Positions 51,401 to 59,477 of a DNA stretch of 64,000 nt are shown piece after piece. The stretch's first letter is position 1. The number at the start of each line of letters is the position of its first letter. This DNA comes from Streptomyces sp. TRM68416. Its GTDB lineage: Bacteria > Actinomycetota > Actinomycetes > Streptomycetales > Streptomycetaceae. The position numbers were made by a program, and so were the translations under genes. Below the pieces are notes generated by a model. That model was not told the origin of the DNA and made no database searches. It saw only the letters and a program-made list of their open reading frames with translations. The DNA is taken from NCBI RefSeq assembly GCF_014596915.1, contig NZ_JACVWU010000018.1, forward strand, positions 1 to 64,000. The letters run 5' to 3'.

Positions 51401-53068
51401 ATGCCCACATCGCCGTCCACCTCGCGCCCGGCCGGAGCCCCGGCACCGGCCGGGGACGAGCACACCCGCGAGGCGGACGGGGGCGCGGCCGCACGCCCGC
51501 CCCGTGCGCCCCGTACGCCGGTCAGGGCCTGGCGTACGGCCGCCAAGACCCGTCGCAGGCCCGACCGCAGGCCGCCCCTGATCCTGCTGGTGCCCGCCTG
51601 CGTCGCCGCCCTGTTCGCCCTGCTGCCCCTCGGCTACCTCGCCGTCCGGGCCCTGGAACGCGGCCCGGCCTTCGCCTGGGACGTCGTCGCCGACGAGCGG
51701 ACCCTTGACCTCCTCGGCCGCAGCCTCGGCCTGACCGCGGTGGTCGTGGCGGCCTCGCTCGTCCTGGGCGTCTCCCTGGCCTGGCTGACCGTGCGGACCG
51801 CCCTGCCCGGCGCCCGCGCCTGGTCGGTGCTGGCCACGCTGCCGCTCGCCGTGCCGAGCTACGTGGCCGCCTTCGCCTGGCTGTCGGCCGAACCGGGCCT
51901 GGCCGGCTTCGGCGGCGCCGCCCTCGCCCTCACCCTGGTCAGCTTCCCCTACGTCCACCTGCCGGTCGCCGCCGCGCTGCGCGGCATCGACCCGGCGCAG
52001 GAGGAGGCCGCGCGCTCCCTCGGCCACGGCCCGCTCGCCACGTTCGTCCGCGTCACGCTCCCGCAACTGCGACCGGCCGCCGCGGGCGGCGCCCTGCTCG
52101 TCGCGCTGTACGTGCTCTCCGACTTCGGCGCGGTCTCCCTGATGCGCTACGACACCTTCACCCGCGCCATCCACACCTCCTACCGCGCCTCCTTCGACCG
52201 CACCCCGGCCGCCGCCCTCAGCGTCGTCCTGGTGGTCATGACGGTCGCCCTGGTCGCCGCCGAGGTCCGCACCCGGGGCCGCGCCGGGCACGTCAGAACC
52301 GGCACCGGCACCGCCCGCCCGGCGGTTCCGGCCGCCCTCGGCCGGTGGCGCCCCCTCGCCCTCCTGTGGTGCACCGCGATCACCGCCGCCGCCGTCGCCT
52401 TCCCGCTGGGCACCCTCGGCTACTGGCTGGCCGTCGGCTCCTCGGCCACCTGGGACCTGGGCGCACTCGCCGAGACCGCGTGGGCCACCTTCGGGGTCGC
52501 GGCGGCGGGTGCGGGCCTCACCACCCTCCTCGCCCTGCCGGTCGGCGTGATCGCCGCCCGGCACCGGGGCTGCGGCGCCAAGCTCCTGGAACAGGCCGCG
52601 TACGCGGGGCACGCGCTGCCCGGCATCACCGTCGCCCTCGCGCTGGTCTTCTTCGCCGTGCGCTACGCCTACCCGCTCTACCAGGAACTCCCGCTGCTGG
52701 TCTGCGCCTACGCGGTCCTCTTCCTGCCGGTCGCGGTGGCCGCCACCCGCGCGGCCGTCCTCCAGGCGCCGCCGGCCCTGGACGACGTGGCCCGCTCGCT
52801 CGGCCGACGGCCGTGGCAGGTACTGCGCGAGGTCACGGTCCCGCTGGCCGCACCCGGCGTGGCCGCCGGGGCCGCGCTCACCTTCGTGGTCTGCATGAAG
52901 GAACTCCCCGCGACCCTGCTGCTCCGCCCCACCGGCATGGACACCCTCGCCACCCGGCTGTGGACCGAGACCGGCGCCGGCTCCTTCGCGGCCGCCGCCC
53001 CCTACGCCGCCGCGCTGATCCTGCTGGCCGCCGTCCCCTCGTACCTCCTAGGCAGGCACCGGACATGA
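51401..53068 (+). CDS. Ferric iron ABC transporter permease (fused, FbpB type)
   Basis: 555 residues from ATG 51401, six bases after the previous stop. A Pro/Arg-rich cytoplasmic start of about 60 residues precedes twelve membrane segments in two BPD-transport halves. Each has an EAA loop contacting the ATPase (IDPAQEEAARSLGHGPLATFVRVTLP and ALDDVARSLGRRPWQVLREVTVPLA). One polypeptide thus supplies both halves of the channel, as in FbpB/SfuB. Overlaps the ATPase gene (ATGA). Confidence 0.95.
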   Translation: MPTSPSTSRPAGAPAPAGDEHTREADGGAAARPPRAPRTPVRAWRTAAKTRRRPDRRPPLILLVPACVAALFALLPLGYLAVRALERGPAFAWDVVADERTLDLLGRSLGLTAVVVAASLVLGVSLAWLTVRTALPGARAWSVLATLPLAVPSYVAAFAWLSAEPGLAGFGGAALALTLVSFPYVHLPVAAALRGIDPAQEEAARSLGHGPLATFVRVTLPQLRPAAAGGALLVALYVLSDFGAVSLMRYDTFTRAIHTSYRASFDRTPAAALSVVLVVMTVALVAAEVRTRGRAGHVRTGTGTARPAVPAALGRWRPLALLWCTAITAAAVAFPLGTLGYWLAVGSSATWDLGALAETAWATFGVAAAGAGLTTLLALPVGVIAARHRGCGAKLLEQAAYAGHALPGITVALALVFFAVRYAYPLYQELPLLVCAYAVLFLPVAVAATRAAVLQAPPALDDVARSLGRRPWQVLREVTVPLAAPGVAAGAALTFVVCMKELPATLLLRPTGMDTLATRLWTETGAGSFAAAAPYAAALILLAAVPSYLLGRHRT

Positions 53069-54102
53069 ACGAACTGCACGTCGAAGGACTCACCAAGTCC
53101 TACGGAGCCGGCGAGCCGGTCCTACGAGGCCTGGAACTCACCGTCCCGGCGGGCGCGTTGGCCGCCGTGCTCGGCCCCTCCGGCTGTGGCAAGACCACCA
53201 TGCTGAGGATCGTGGCCGGGTTCCTGCGCGCGGATGCGGGCACGGTCCGGCTCGGCGACCGCCTGCTCACCGGCCCCGGCGTCCACCTCCCGCCGGAGCG
53301 CCGCCGCATCGGCATCGTGCCCCAGGAGGGCGCCCTCTTCCCGCACTTGAGCGTGGCCCGCAACGTAGCCTTCGGCCTGAAGGGCCTCGATCGTTCCGAA
53401 CGACGCCTGCGGGTCGCGGAGTTGCTGGACCTGGTAGGCCTCGCCGGCTACGGCGACCGCATGCCCCACGAACTCTCCGGCGGCCAGCAACAGCGCATCG
53501 CCCTCGCCCGCGCGCTCGCCCCCCGCCCCCAACTCGTGCTGCTCGACGAGCCCTTCAACGCCCTCGACAGCGCCCTGCGCACGGGCGTGCGCTCCGACGT
53601 ACGCGCCGCACTGCGGGCCACCGGCGCCACGGCCATCCTCGTCACCCACGACCAGCAGGAGGCCCTCTCCATCGCCGACCTCGTCGCCGTCGTCCGCGAC
53701 GGCCGGGTAGCCCAGTGCGCCTCCCCGCAGGACCTCTACCGCCACCCCGCCGACCCCTGGATCGCCGACTTCGTGGGCGACGCCGTCACCCTCCCCGGCA
53801 CCGTCACCCCCGACGGCACGGCCCGCACCCCCCTCGGCCCGGTCCCCCTCGCGCCGACCGACCTCCGCACCGGCACGGTCCTCCTCCGCCCGGAACAACT
53901 CCGCCTGACGGACGTGGATTGCGAAGGCGCCGTCCGCGGCACGGTCACCGACGTCTGCTACTACGGCCACGACGCCATGATCACCGTAGCCGTCGAGGGC
54001 CACCCGACCCCGGTGGACATCCGCGTCGCGGGGCCTCTCGCGGTCCGCCCGGGGGACGAGACGGGCATCCGTGTGGAGGGGGAGGCGGCGCTGCACGGGT
54101 AG
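53065..54102 (+). CDS. Ferric iron ABC transporter ATP-binding protein (FbpC type)
   Basis: 345 residues from ATG 53065. Walker A (GPSGCGKTT), Q-loop (VPQEGALFPHLSV), signature (LSGGQQQRIALARAL), Walker B (LVLLDEPFNALD) and switch His (VTHDQQEALS) are intact. The C-terminal TOBE-like domain (TVLLRPEQLRLTDVDCEG, DVCYYGHDAMITVAVEG) is typical of iron and polyamine importers. Last gene of the iron operon. The following 180 bp (54103-54281) hold no supported gene. Confidence 0.95.
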   Translation: MNELHVEGLTKSYGAGEPVLRGLELTVPAGALAAVLGPSGCGKTTMLRIVAGFLRADAGTVRLGDRLLTGPGVHLPPERRRIGIVPQEGALFPHLSVARNVAFGLKGLDRSERRLRVAELLDLVGLAGYGDRMPHELSGGQQQRIALARALAPRPQLVLLDEPFNALDSALRTGVRSDVRAALRATGATAILVTHDQQEALSIADLVAVVRDGRVAQCASPQDLYRHPADPWIADFVGDAVTLPGTVTPDGTARTPLGPVPLAPTDLRTGTVLLRPEQLRLTDVDCEGAVRGTVTDVCYYGHDAMITVAVEGHPTPVDIRVAGPLAVRPGDETGIRVEGEAALHG

Positions 54103-54281
54103 GGGGCGGGGCTTCGGCGTCTCTAACTCTTCGGCGTAGAAGAGCAGTTGGCGCGGTACAGCGTGGGAGCGGTCGGTGATCCGCTCGCTGGTCATGTCGG
54201 CGGCGGCCTGCTCGGGTTGGTTCGCGTCTGTCAAGTTCACTTGGACCACCAGTAGCCACACTCGCGGCTAGGGTCGCTCGC

Positions 54282-54614
54282 ATGGCTGACTACGTGCAGG
54301 TGTCGACGGCGACGGAGACGCGTGAGCAGGCGGTGGAGCTGGCCCGGTCGGTGGTCTCGGACCGACTCGCGGCAGGGGCGCAGATCGTTGGTCCGGTCGT
54401 CTCTGTCTTCTGGCACGAGGGTGAGTTCGGGACCGGTGAGGAGTGGCAACTCCTGTTGAAGACTCGGACGGACAGGTACGCCGAACTGGAGTCGCTTCTC
54501 CTCAGGAATCACCCGTGGAAGAACCCCGAGGTGTCGGCTGTGCCGATCGTGGCTGGATCGGAGGCGTACCTCCGTTGGGTGAGCGCGACAGTGAATCCGG
54601 CGGACTCCGACTGA
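54282..54614 (+). CDS. cutA: Divalent cation tolerance protein CutA
   Basis: 110 residues from ATG 54282. CutA1 fold: VQVSTATETREQAVELARSVVSDRLAAGAQIV, SVFWHEGEFGTGEEWQLLLKTRTDRYAELESLL, and HPWKNPEVSAVPIVAGSEAYLRWV. CutA forms trimers and is associated with copper/divalent metal tolerance, though its molecular role is unclear. It ends 12 bp from the convergent XRE regulator. Confidence 0.93.
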   Translation: MADYVQVSTATETREQAVELARSVVSDRLAAGAQIVGPVVSVFWHEGEFGTGEEWQLLLKTRTDRYAELESLLLRNHPWKNPEVSAVPIVAGSEAYLRWVSATVNPADSD

Positions 54615-54626
54615 ACCGCACAGCGA

Positions 54627-55955
54627 TCAGGCTCGGGCCCTCTCAAGAACCTCCGAGACCGCCGGAACGGCGTGGTACGCGCCTAGCCGGTCCAGGACGG
54701 GGACAAGCCGTTGTCGGGGCCGGACGGAGGCAACACCGGCACAAAGGTCAAGCGCGCGGCCCGTGACGACGGCGGCTTGCTCAACCTCTCCGGCCGTCAT
54801 GTACGACTCAGCGAGCCACGACAGATACAGGCTCTTGTCCCGTGCGTGAGTGTCGTCGTACTGGGCCAGGGCGGTCTCAAGAGCGGGAATCGCGCGCAAC
54901 GGGCGCCGAAGCTCTGTCCAGCACCGGCCGGTCATGATCCGTAGCTCGTTCTCGTCGACCCACGCAACCCAATCGGGTTGCGGCTCATCGTTGGGCTCGG
55001 AGAGGGCGGCGTCGGCGGCCTGCAGGGCTCGCTCGGTCTCATCGGCGAGTCCGGCGACGGCGTATGCCCACGCCAGCCGTTCGTACAGCAGCGCACGAAC
55101 TCCGGGGGGTGCGTCAGAGCCTGCCGTCTCGCAGGACCGAGCAGCGGTCTCCGTCCCGGCCTGATGGTCACCGTTGACCTTCTGGTAGGCGAGGAAGGCA
55201 AGTGCGTTGCCCGCTAGCGCAGTGTCTCCGGCGTCCGCAGCCGCCGCGTAGCTCTCCTCGTACAGCCCGGCTGCGTCATCGTGCATCCCGCCATCGAACG
55301 CGGCCCAACCAGCTTGCTGCGCCTGCTCGGAGAGCACGGAGAGCAGGGCCCGGCCCGTCTCCTCGGTGTAAGTGGCTTCACGGACGAGAGCCTTCGTGGC
55401 CTGGTACTCCCCGAGATAGACCCGGTACGTGTCCCCGCCCCCCAAGATGTCGTCAAGGCGGCGTAGGCGGGCCGTGCGCTCCCGTAGCTGCTGGGGGACA
55501 CCACTTCCAACCCGACGGCCCGCCAAGGGGTGGATGAGGTCGGGCAGCCCCACGGCGAGCCCAACTCCAGCCGTTACCTTGAAGAACTTCCTCCGCTGCA
55601 CGTCATCTCCGTCTGCGTCGATGGCCTGTGCAGGCGCTGGAAGCACCCGGCGCAACGAGAAAGGCGTCTCCCATTGGCGCGGGGCGAGACCGAGCATGCG
55701 CCCGGGGATGCGCAGTGCATCCGCGATTCGCGTGATCTTTTCGAACGTGGTCACGCTGCCATGCCCACGCGCCAGAGCCCCCACGCGTTCGGGCTTGATG
55801 TCGCACTCGGCCGCGATCTTCGAGTAACTGATCCCAGCCTCACTTCGAGCCAGGGCGAACACTGTGCCGAAGTCGTGGGCCGCGATTGCGGCCCTCATGT
55901 CCGCGCGTTCAAGGACCGCGCGAGGGAGCGCGGTTGGCGGTTCATAAGTGGTCAT
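54627..55955 (-). CDS. XRE-family regulator with TPR-like repeats, RiPP cluster
   Basis: 442 residues from ATG 55955. The N-terminal helix-turn-helix (residues about 25-95: FALARSEAGISYSKIAAECDIKPERVGALARGHGSVTTFEKITRIADALRIP in successive helices) is followed by a linker (VQRRKFFKVTAGVGLAVGLPDL) with a hydrophobic, Tat-like appearance, then helical TPR-like repeats. This regulator type accompanies many small RiPP and signalling clusters in Streptomyces. It is divergent from the RiPP genes, with a tandem palindromic operator between them. Confidence 0.88.
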   Translation of the reverse strand: MTTYEPPTALPRAVLERADMRAAIAAHDFGTVFALARSEAGISYSKIAAECDIKPERVGALARGHGSVTTFEKITRIADALRIPGRMLGLAPRQWETPFSLRRVLPAPAQAIDADGDDVQRRKFFKVTAGVGLAVGLPDLIHPLAGRRVGSGVPQQLRERTARLRRLDDILGGGDTYRVYLGEYQATKALVREATYTEETGRALLSVLSEQAQQAGWAAFDGGMHDDAAGLYEESYAAAADAGDTALAGNALAFLAYQKVNGDHQAGTETAARSCETAGSDAPPGVRALLYERLAWAYAVAGLADETERALQAADAALSEPNDEPQPDWVAWVDENELRIMTGRCWTELRRPLRAIPALETALAQYDDTHARDKSLYLSWLAESYMTAGEVEQAAVVTGRALDLCAGVASVRPRQRLVPVLDRLGAYHAVPAVSEVLERARA

Positions 55956-56012
55956 GAGATGCCCCGCTGCGCCTGCTGGTGACAGTGTGTCGCACTGGCG
56001 TCACAGTCAGCC

Positions 56013-56042
56013 TACCCATGATGGGGGTACCCACGGTGGGGA
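56013..56042. promoter_or_regulatory. Tandem 15-bp palindromic operator
   Basis: Two adjacent 15-bp repeats, TACCCATGATGGGGG (56013-56027) and TACCCACGGTGGGGA (56028-56042), each contain an 11-bp perfect palindrome, CCCATGATGGG (56015-56025) and CCCACGGTGGG (56030-56040). They lie 58-87 bp from the XRE gene start and about 97-126 bp from the first RiPP operon gene. This is a good candidate binding site for the XRE regulator. Confidence 0.65.
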
Positions 56043-56138
56043 AGTCAGCAGCCCTGCAGCGGTGGAACGTTGAAACGTTCAGACCCCCGCGACCGTGCGA
56101 CCGGTCCGGGGGCGTGGCCACCAGCTACAGAGGAGCTG

Positions 56139-56489
56139 ATGACAGTGGGCATTATCCACACGATCCTGGGATGGGTCGTAGGTGTGTTCGCGCCCGGTAC
56201 CAGCAGGCGCCGGGCGGGTGCGCGCCCGGTCTCTGAGACACGCGAAGAGGGGCCCGAGACGCCTGACGTCCTCCCGCAGCTTCCCGCCCACCGGTCCCCC
56301 TACGGCCTGCACGCCCCCCTCGACGGGTACGCGGTGGTCATGGTCCGGCCCTACGTCCTGGCGGCGGAGCGGGAGCGGTCGCGGCGGGGTGCGGAGCAGT
56401 GGCGGCGACGCCTGGCGCTGGTCCTCGCGGCTGACTTCGGTATCGATCTCGACCGGCACATCGTCGGCGCCGAGGGGGTGTCGGCGTGA
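56139..56489 (+). CDS. Conserved small protein of the XRE/RiPP locus
   Basis: 116 residues from ATG 56139 (AGAGGAG upstream). A hydrophobic start (TVGIIHTILGWVVGVFAPG) with a basic stop-transfer (TSRRR) is followed by PLPAHRSPYGL-like sequence (QLPAHRSPYGLHAPLDGYAVVMVRPYVLAAERERSRR) and the helical end ALVLAADFGIDLDRHIVG. From memory, such proteins are common beside XRE-TPR regulators in Streptomyces. Function unknown. First gene of an operon in which the next two starts overlap the preceding stops. Confidence 0.8.
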   Translation: MTVGIIHTILGWVVGVFAPGTSRRRAGARPVSETREEGPETPDVLPQLPAHRSPYGLHAPLDGYAVVMVRPYVLAAERERSRRGAEQWRRRLALVLAADFGIDLDRHIVGAEGVSA

Positions 56490-56719
56490 ACGCGCTCCCC
56501 GAGCACCCCGAGGAGGAGTCGCGGGAGCGGCGGCCGGTGCGGATGTGTGTCCTCTGCTGCGCGATGACGGACCGGCCGGTCGTGGTCTCGGAGGTGCACG
56601 CGAACACCGGCCCCGGCTTCAACGTGTACGCCTGTCCCGGGTGCGCGCCGTCGTTCCCTCCGCTGCCGGACGTGCTGACGCTGCTTCCGCCCTCCCGCCG
56701 TGCCGGGGGTGAGCGATGA
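56486..56719 (+). CDS. Small Cys-rich protein, probable zinc ribbon
   Basis: 77 residues from GTG 56486, overlapping the previous stop. The cysteines of RMCVLCCAMTD and YACPGCAPS form two CxxC pairs about 30 residues apart, as in zinc-ribbon folds. The Pro-rich end (LLPPSRRAGGER) is unstructured. No known enzyme motif. Its start and stop overlap with both neighbours, so all three small genes are co-translated. Confidence 0.75.
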   Translation: MNALPEHPEEESRERRPVRMCVLCCAMTDRPVVVSEVHANTGPGFNVYACPGCAPSFPPLPDVLTLLPPSRRAGGER

Positions 56720-56919
56720 ACGCCGGAACCCCGCCGGAGCCGGGCGCCTCCCGCTTAACGATCAGCACGTACCGCCTCGACGGCGACGGGCGGCCGGTCC
56801 GCGCGACCGAGCCGACCACCTACGCCCCCGGCACGGCCACGGTCCCGCCCGTGTCCCCCGGCTGGCCGCCGTGCCACTGCCCCCGCTGCCGCACCGGGTG
56901 CGGCCCGGGCGGCCGGTAG
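56716..56919 (+). CDS. Small Pro/Cys-rich protein with an in-frame TTA codon
   Basis: 67 residues from ATG 56716, overlapping the previous stop. Leu14 is encoded by TTA (56755-56757), the rare codon read only by the bldA tRNA in Streptomyces, so synthesis should depend on developmental stage. The C-terminus (PPCHCPRCRTGCGPGGR) has four Cys and may bind metal. Family unknown. Lies 74 bp before the RiPP precursor gene. Confidence 0.7.
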   Translation: MNAGTPPEPGASRLTISTYRLDGDGRPVRATEPTTYAPGTATVPPVSPGWPPCHCPRCRTGCGPGGR

Positions 56920-56993
56920 CGCCCTCTGACCGGCCGCCCACCCGCGTTAAGGGCCTGGACGACACCACAGTACGAAGCGACCAAGGAGGAGAT

Positions 56994-57266
56994 GTGCAAA
57001 CAAGCTTCGTAGGTACGGAGACCACCGCACCGGCCCCGTGGGGGCTGCGCCGTATGGCTCCGATGCGCAACGGTTCTCCCTCGCCGTGGCGTTACGCGGG
57101 CATCGACCCGGTCACGCAGACCGGCCGATGGGTCGGGGAGGACGGAGCGATGACGCCGGCCGAACTCGGCAAGCACGGAACCAGCGTGAACACCTACCCG
57201 CCCACGCAGGTCAGCAAGGACGGAAAGTTGGATACCGACTCCGGCCACGACGCGACACAGGACTAG
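56994..57266 (+). CDS. ATP-grasp-modified RiPP precursor
   Basis: 90 residues from GTG 56994, with AAGGAGGAG just upstream. The leader holds the family-typical APWGLRRMAPM (residues 14-24) and WRYAGIDPVTQTGRW (about 32-46). The C-terminal 30 residues, from His61, are rich in Thr/Ser (63, 64, 67, 71, 74, 81, 83, 88) and Asp (76, 80, 82, 86, 90), as needed for side-chain ester or amide links made by an ATP-grasp ligase. Asp76-Gly77 is a likely aspartimide site. This fits the putative 'ATP-grasp-modified RiPP' family (TIGR04186 as I recall). Core boundary is inferred. Confidence 0.85.
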   Translation: MQTSFVGTETTAPAPWGLRRMAPMRNGSPSPWRYAGIDPVTQTGRWVGEDGAMTPAELGKHGTSVNTYPPTQVSKDGKLDTDSGHDATQD

Positions 57267-57277
57267 GACGTCGAGCC

Positions 57278-58237
57278 ATGGACGGACGCCCGGTGCTGGT
57301 CTGCACGGAGTGCGAGGACGCAACCGCTGATCTGGTCATCACGGAACTGAACCGGCGCCGGGTGCCCGTCCTCCGGTTCGATCCGGGGCGCGACTTCCCG
57401 TCGCCCGTGGTGCTCGCCGCGCACGTCGGAGTAGGAGGCTGGGGCGGACGGCTGTCGGTCGGGGAGCGTACGGCCGACCTGTCCGCCGTACGCGCCCTGT
57501 ACCACCGTCGGCCAAGTCCCTACCTGACGGGTAGCGGTGAGCAGGCGGCCCGGTTCGCCGCGCAGGAGAACCGGCGCGGCCTGGGCGGCGTGCTGGGCGC
57601 GCTGCCGGGGTGCCTGTACCTGAGCCACCCGCAGGCCATCGCGCGGGCGGAGTACAAGCCCGCGCAGCTCGACGCGGCGACCCGGGTTGGGCTCACGGTT
57701 CCGCCCACCCTGATCACGAACCATCCGGTGGAGGCCAAGGCGTTCTGCGCCGCACAGCCGACCATCTACAAGCCGTTGCATGCGGCGGCCTACGAGGTCG
57801 AGGGCGAACCGGCCGGAATCTGGGCGGCCCCGGTCGAGGCGGGCGAGATCGACGGTGCGGTGAGCCACAGCGCGCACCTGTTCCAAGCGCAGGTGCCCAA
57901 GGTGGCGGACGTGCGTGCGGTCGTCGTCGGCGACCAGGTGTTCAGCGCCCGGATCACCGCGCCGCCCGGGGTCGTGGACTGGAGAGCCGAGTACCAGAGC
58001 CTCACCTATGAGCCGGTCGTCTGTCCGGAGGAGATACGCGGGGCGCTGCTGCGGTTCCTCGCCGCCTTCGGGCTGAACTTCGGCGCCTTCGACTTCGCCG
58101 TGACCGCGGACGGCGGATGGTGGTTCCTGGAGTGCAACCCCAACGGCCAATGGGCCTGGCTCGAAGACGCGGCCGGACTGCCGATCACCACCGCCATCGC
58201 AGACCTGTTGGAGAACGGAGTGAGTCAGTATGAGTGA
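57278..58237 (+). CDS. ATP-grasp RiPP maturase (graspetide ligase type)
   Basis: 319 residues from ATG 57278, 11 bp after the precursor gene. The N-terminal pre-ATP-grasp domain (VLVCTECEDATADLVITELNRRRVPVLRFDPG) is followed by an ATP-grasp fold: YKPLHAAAYEVEG (ATP-binding Lys), FQAQVPKVADVRAVVVGDQVF, and GAFDFAVTADGGWWFLECNPNGQW, with the metal-binding acidic/Asn residues. It matches the SAV_5884-type peptide maturases (TIGR04187 as I recall). It would link Thr/Ser or Lys side chains to Asp/Glu of the precursor core, forming a macrocyclic peptide. Confidence 0.9.
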   Translation: MDGRPVLVCTECEDATADLVITELNRRRVPVLRFDPGRDFPSPVVLAAHVGVGGWGGRLSVGERTADLSAVRALYHRRPSPYLTGSGEQAARFAAQENRRGLGGVLGALPGCLYLSHPQAIARAEYKPAQLDAATRVGLTVPPTLITNHPVEAKAFCAAQPTIYKPLHAAAYEVEGEPAGIWAAPVEAGEIDGAVSHSAHLFQAQVPKVADVRAVVVGDQVFSARITAPPGVVDWRAEYQSLTYEPVVCPEEIRGALLRFLAAFGLNFGAFDFAVTADGGWWFLECNPNGQWAWLEDAAGLPITTAIADLLENGVSQYE

Positions 58238-59351
58238 CCCCCTGCCGTCGGAACACCTACGGGCCGACCTCGCGCGGCGCCTGTCCGAGGTCGGCGCCCT
58301 GCGCAGCCCGGAATGGGAGGCGGCCGTCATGTCGGTGCCGCGCGAGGCGTTCCTCGCGCGCGGCTGGTTCGAGTACGAAGAGGGCGGCTGGTACCGGCCC
58401 GCGGCCGGAGACTTTGTGGAAGGACTCGCGCGGATCTACGAGGACGACACCCTCGTGACGCAGGTGGCCGGGGGCGTCTTCCCCGACCAGGTCGAGGGGC
58501 GCATCGCGGCGGCCCCCTCGTCGTCGTCCACTCTGCCGAGCCTGGTCGTGCGGATGCTCGAAGAGTTGCGGGTGATCGAGGGGACGCGTGTTCTGGAGAT
58601 CGGCACGGGTACGGGCTACTCAACGGCGCTGCTGTGCCATGCCGTTGGCGAGGAGAACGTGACCACGGTCGAGGTCGACGCCGAGGTGTCCGCACGTGCC
58701 GGGATCGCGCTCGCGGGCGCCGGGTACTGGCCCGCCCGCGTGGTCGGTGACGGACTGGCGGGCCACAAGGAGGGCAGCCCGTACGACCGCGTGATCGCCA
58801 CGTGCGGCGTGCACACCGTGCCGACCGACTGGCTCGCGCAGACCCGGCCCGGCGGTGAGGTCCTGGTCACGGTCGGCGGATGGATGCACGCATCCGAACT
58901 CGTACGGCTCACGGTCGCCGACGACGGAACGGCCGGCGGCCCGGTTCTCGGCGGACAGGTCTCGTTCATGCTGGCCCGTCCCCACCTTCCGCCCCCGCTG
59001 GGCACCCTGCCCAACGTCAGCGAGGGCGACGCGGTGCCCGCGGAGCTGGGCGCGGATGCGCTCGACGACTGGACCGCCCGTTTCGTCGCACAGTTCGCCG
59101 CGCCGCGCGCGCAGTGGCTCACGCTGGAACGGGACAGCCGGACGGAACACGTCCTGATCGACGTGGACGCCGAGGCGTGGGCGGTCGTCTTCCAAGATGG
59201 CGGTCAGTGGATGGTCCGGCAGGGCGGCACGGCGCGTCTGTGGGACGGAATCACCGAGCGCGTCACGCAGTGGCAGGCGGACGGGCGCCCGCCCGCCGAC
59301 CGTATGCGGCTGCATGTCGACCCCGACGGGCAACGCCTCACCTGGACGTGA
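58230..59351 (+). CDS. PIMT-like methyltransferase of the ATP-grasp RiPP system
   Basis: 373 residues from ATG 58230, overlapping the ATP-grasp gene by eight bases. The N-terminal 215 residues resemble protein L-isoaspartate O-methyltransferase, with SAM motif VLEIGTGTGYSTALLCHAVG, TVEVDAEV and VIATCGVHTVPTDWLAQTRPGG. The C-terminal 150 residues are an extension typical of the RiPP-associated version (TIGR04188 as I recall). In fuscimiditide-type pathways the homologue methylates a core Asp, which then cyclises to an aspartimide. Here the same role is inferred. Confidence 0.9.
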   Translation: MSDPLPSEHLRADLARRLSEVGALRSPEWEAAVMSVPREAFLARGWFEYEEGGWYRPAAGDFVEGLARIYEDDTLVTQVAGGVFPDQVEGRIAAAPSSSSTLPSLVVRMLEELRVIEGTRVLEIGTGTGYSTALLCHAVGEENVTTVEVDAEVSARAGIALAGAGYWPARVVGDGLAGHKEGSPYDRVIATCGVHTVPTDWLAQTRPGGEVLVTVGGWMHASELVRLTVADDGTAGGPVLGGQVSFMLARPHLPPPLGTLPNVSEGDAVPAELGADALDDWTARFVAQFAAPRAQWLTLERDSRTEHVLIDVDAEAWAVVFQDGGQWMVRQGGTARLWDGITERVTQWQADGRPPADRMRLHVDPDGQRLTWT

Positions 59352-59401
59352 CCGCGTCCTGACAGCTGACGCCATCCAGTCCTGATTCAGCCATCTGACC
59401 A

Positions 59402-59434
59402 GTACTCACACCCCCGGGCGCGAGGTGTCAGTAC
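59402..59434 (+). terminator. Probable terminator of the RiPP operon
   Basis: GTACTCACACC (59402-59412) pairs with GGTGTCAGTAC (59424-59434), 11 bp with one C-C mismatch and an 11-nt loop, 51 bp after the methyltransferase stop codon. Confidence 0.6.
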
Positions 59435-59477
59435 CGTGACAAATCGTATTTGACCCGAGCACGCGACGGAGATCTCT

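Noticed and set aside
50243..52612. 789-codon minus-strand frame across the iron operon
   Set aside because: Shadow of the iron-binding protein and permease genes.
54103..54281. Possible small minus-strand gene starting MTSERITDRSHAVPRQLL at 54198
   Set aside because: No ribosome binding site found, it runs into the antisense of the ATPase gene without a proper end, and no family was recognised. It may be a gene remnant.
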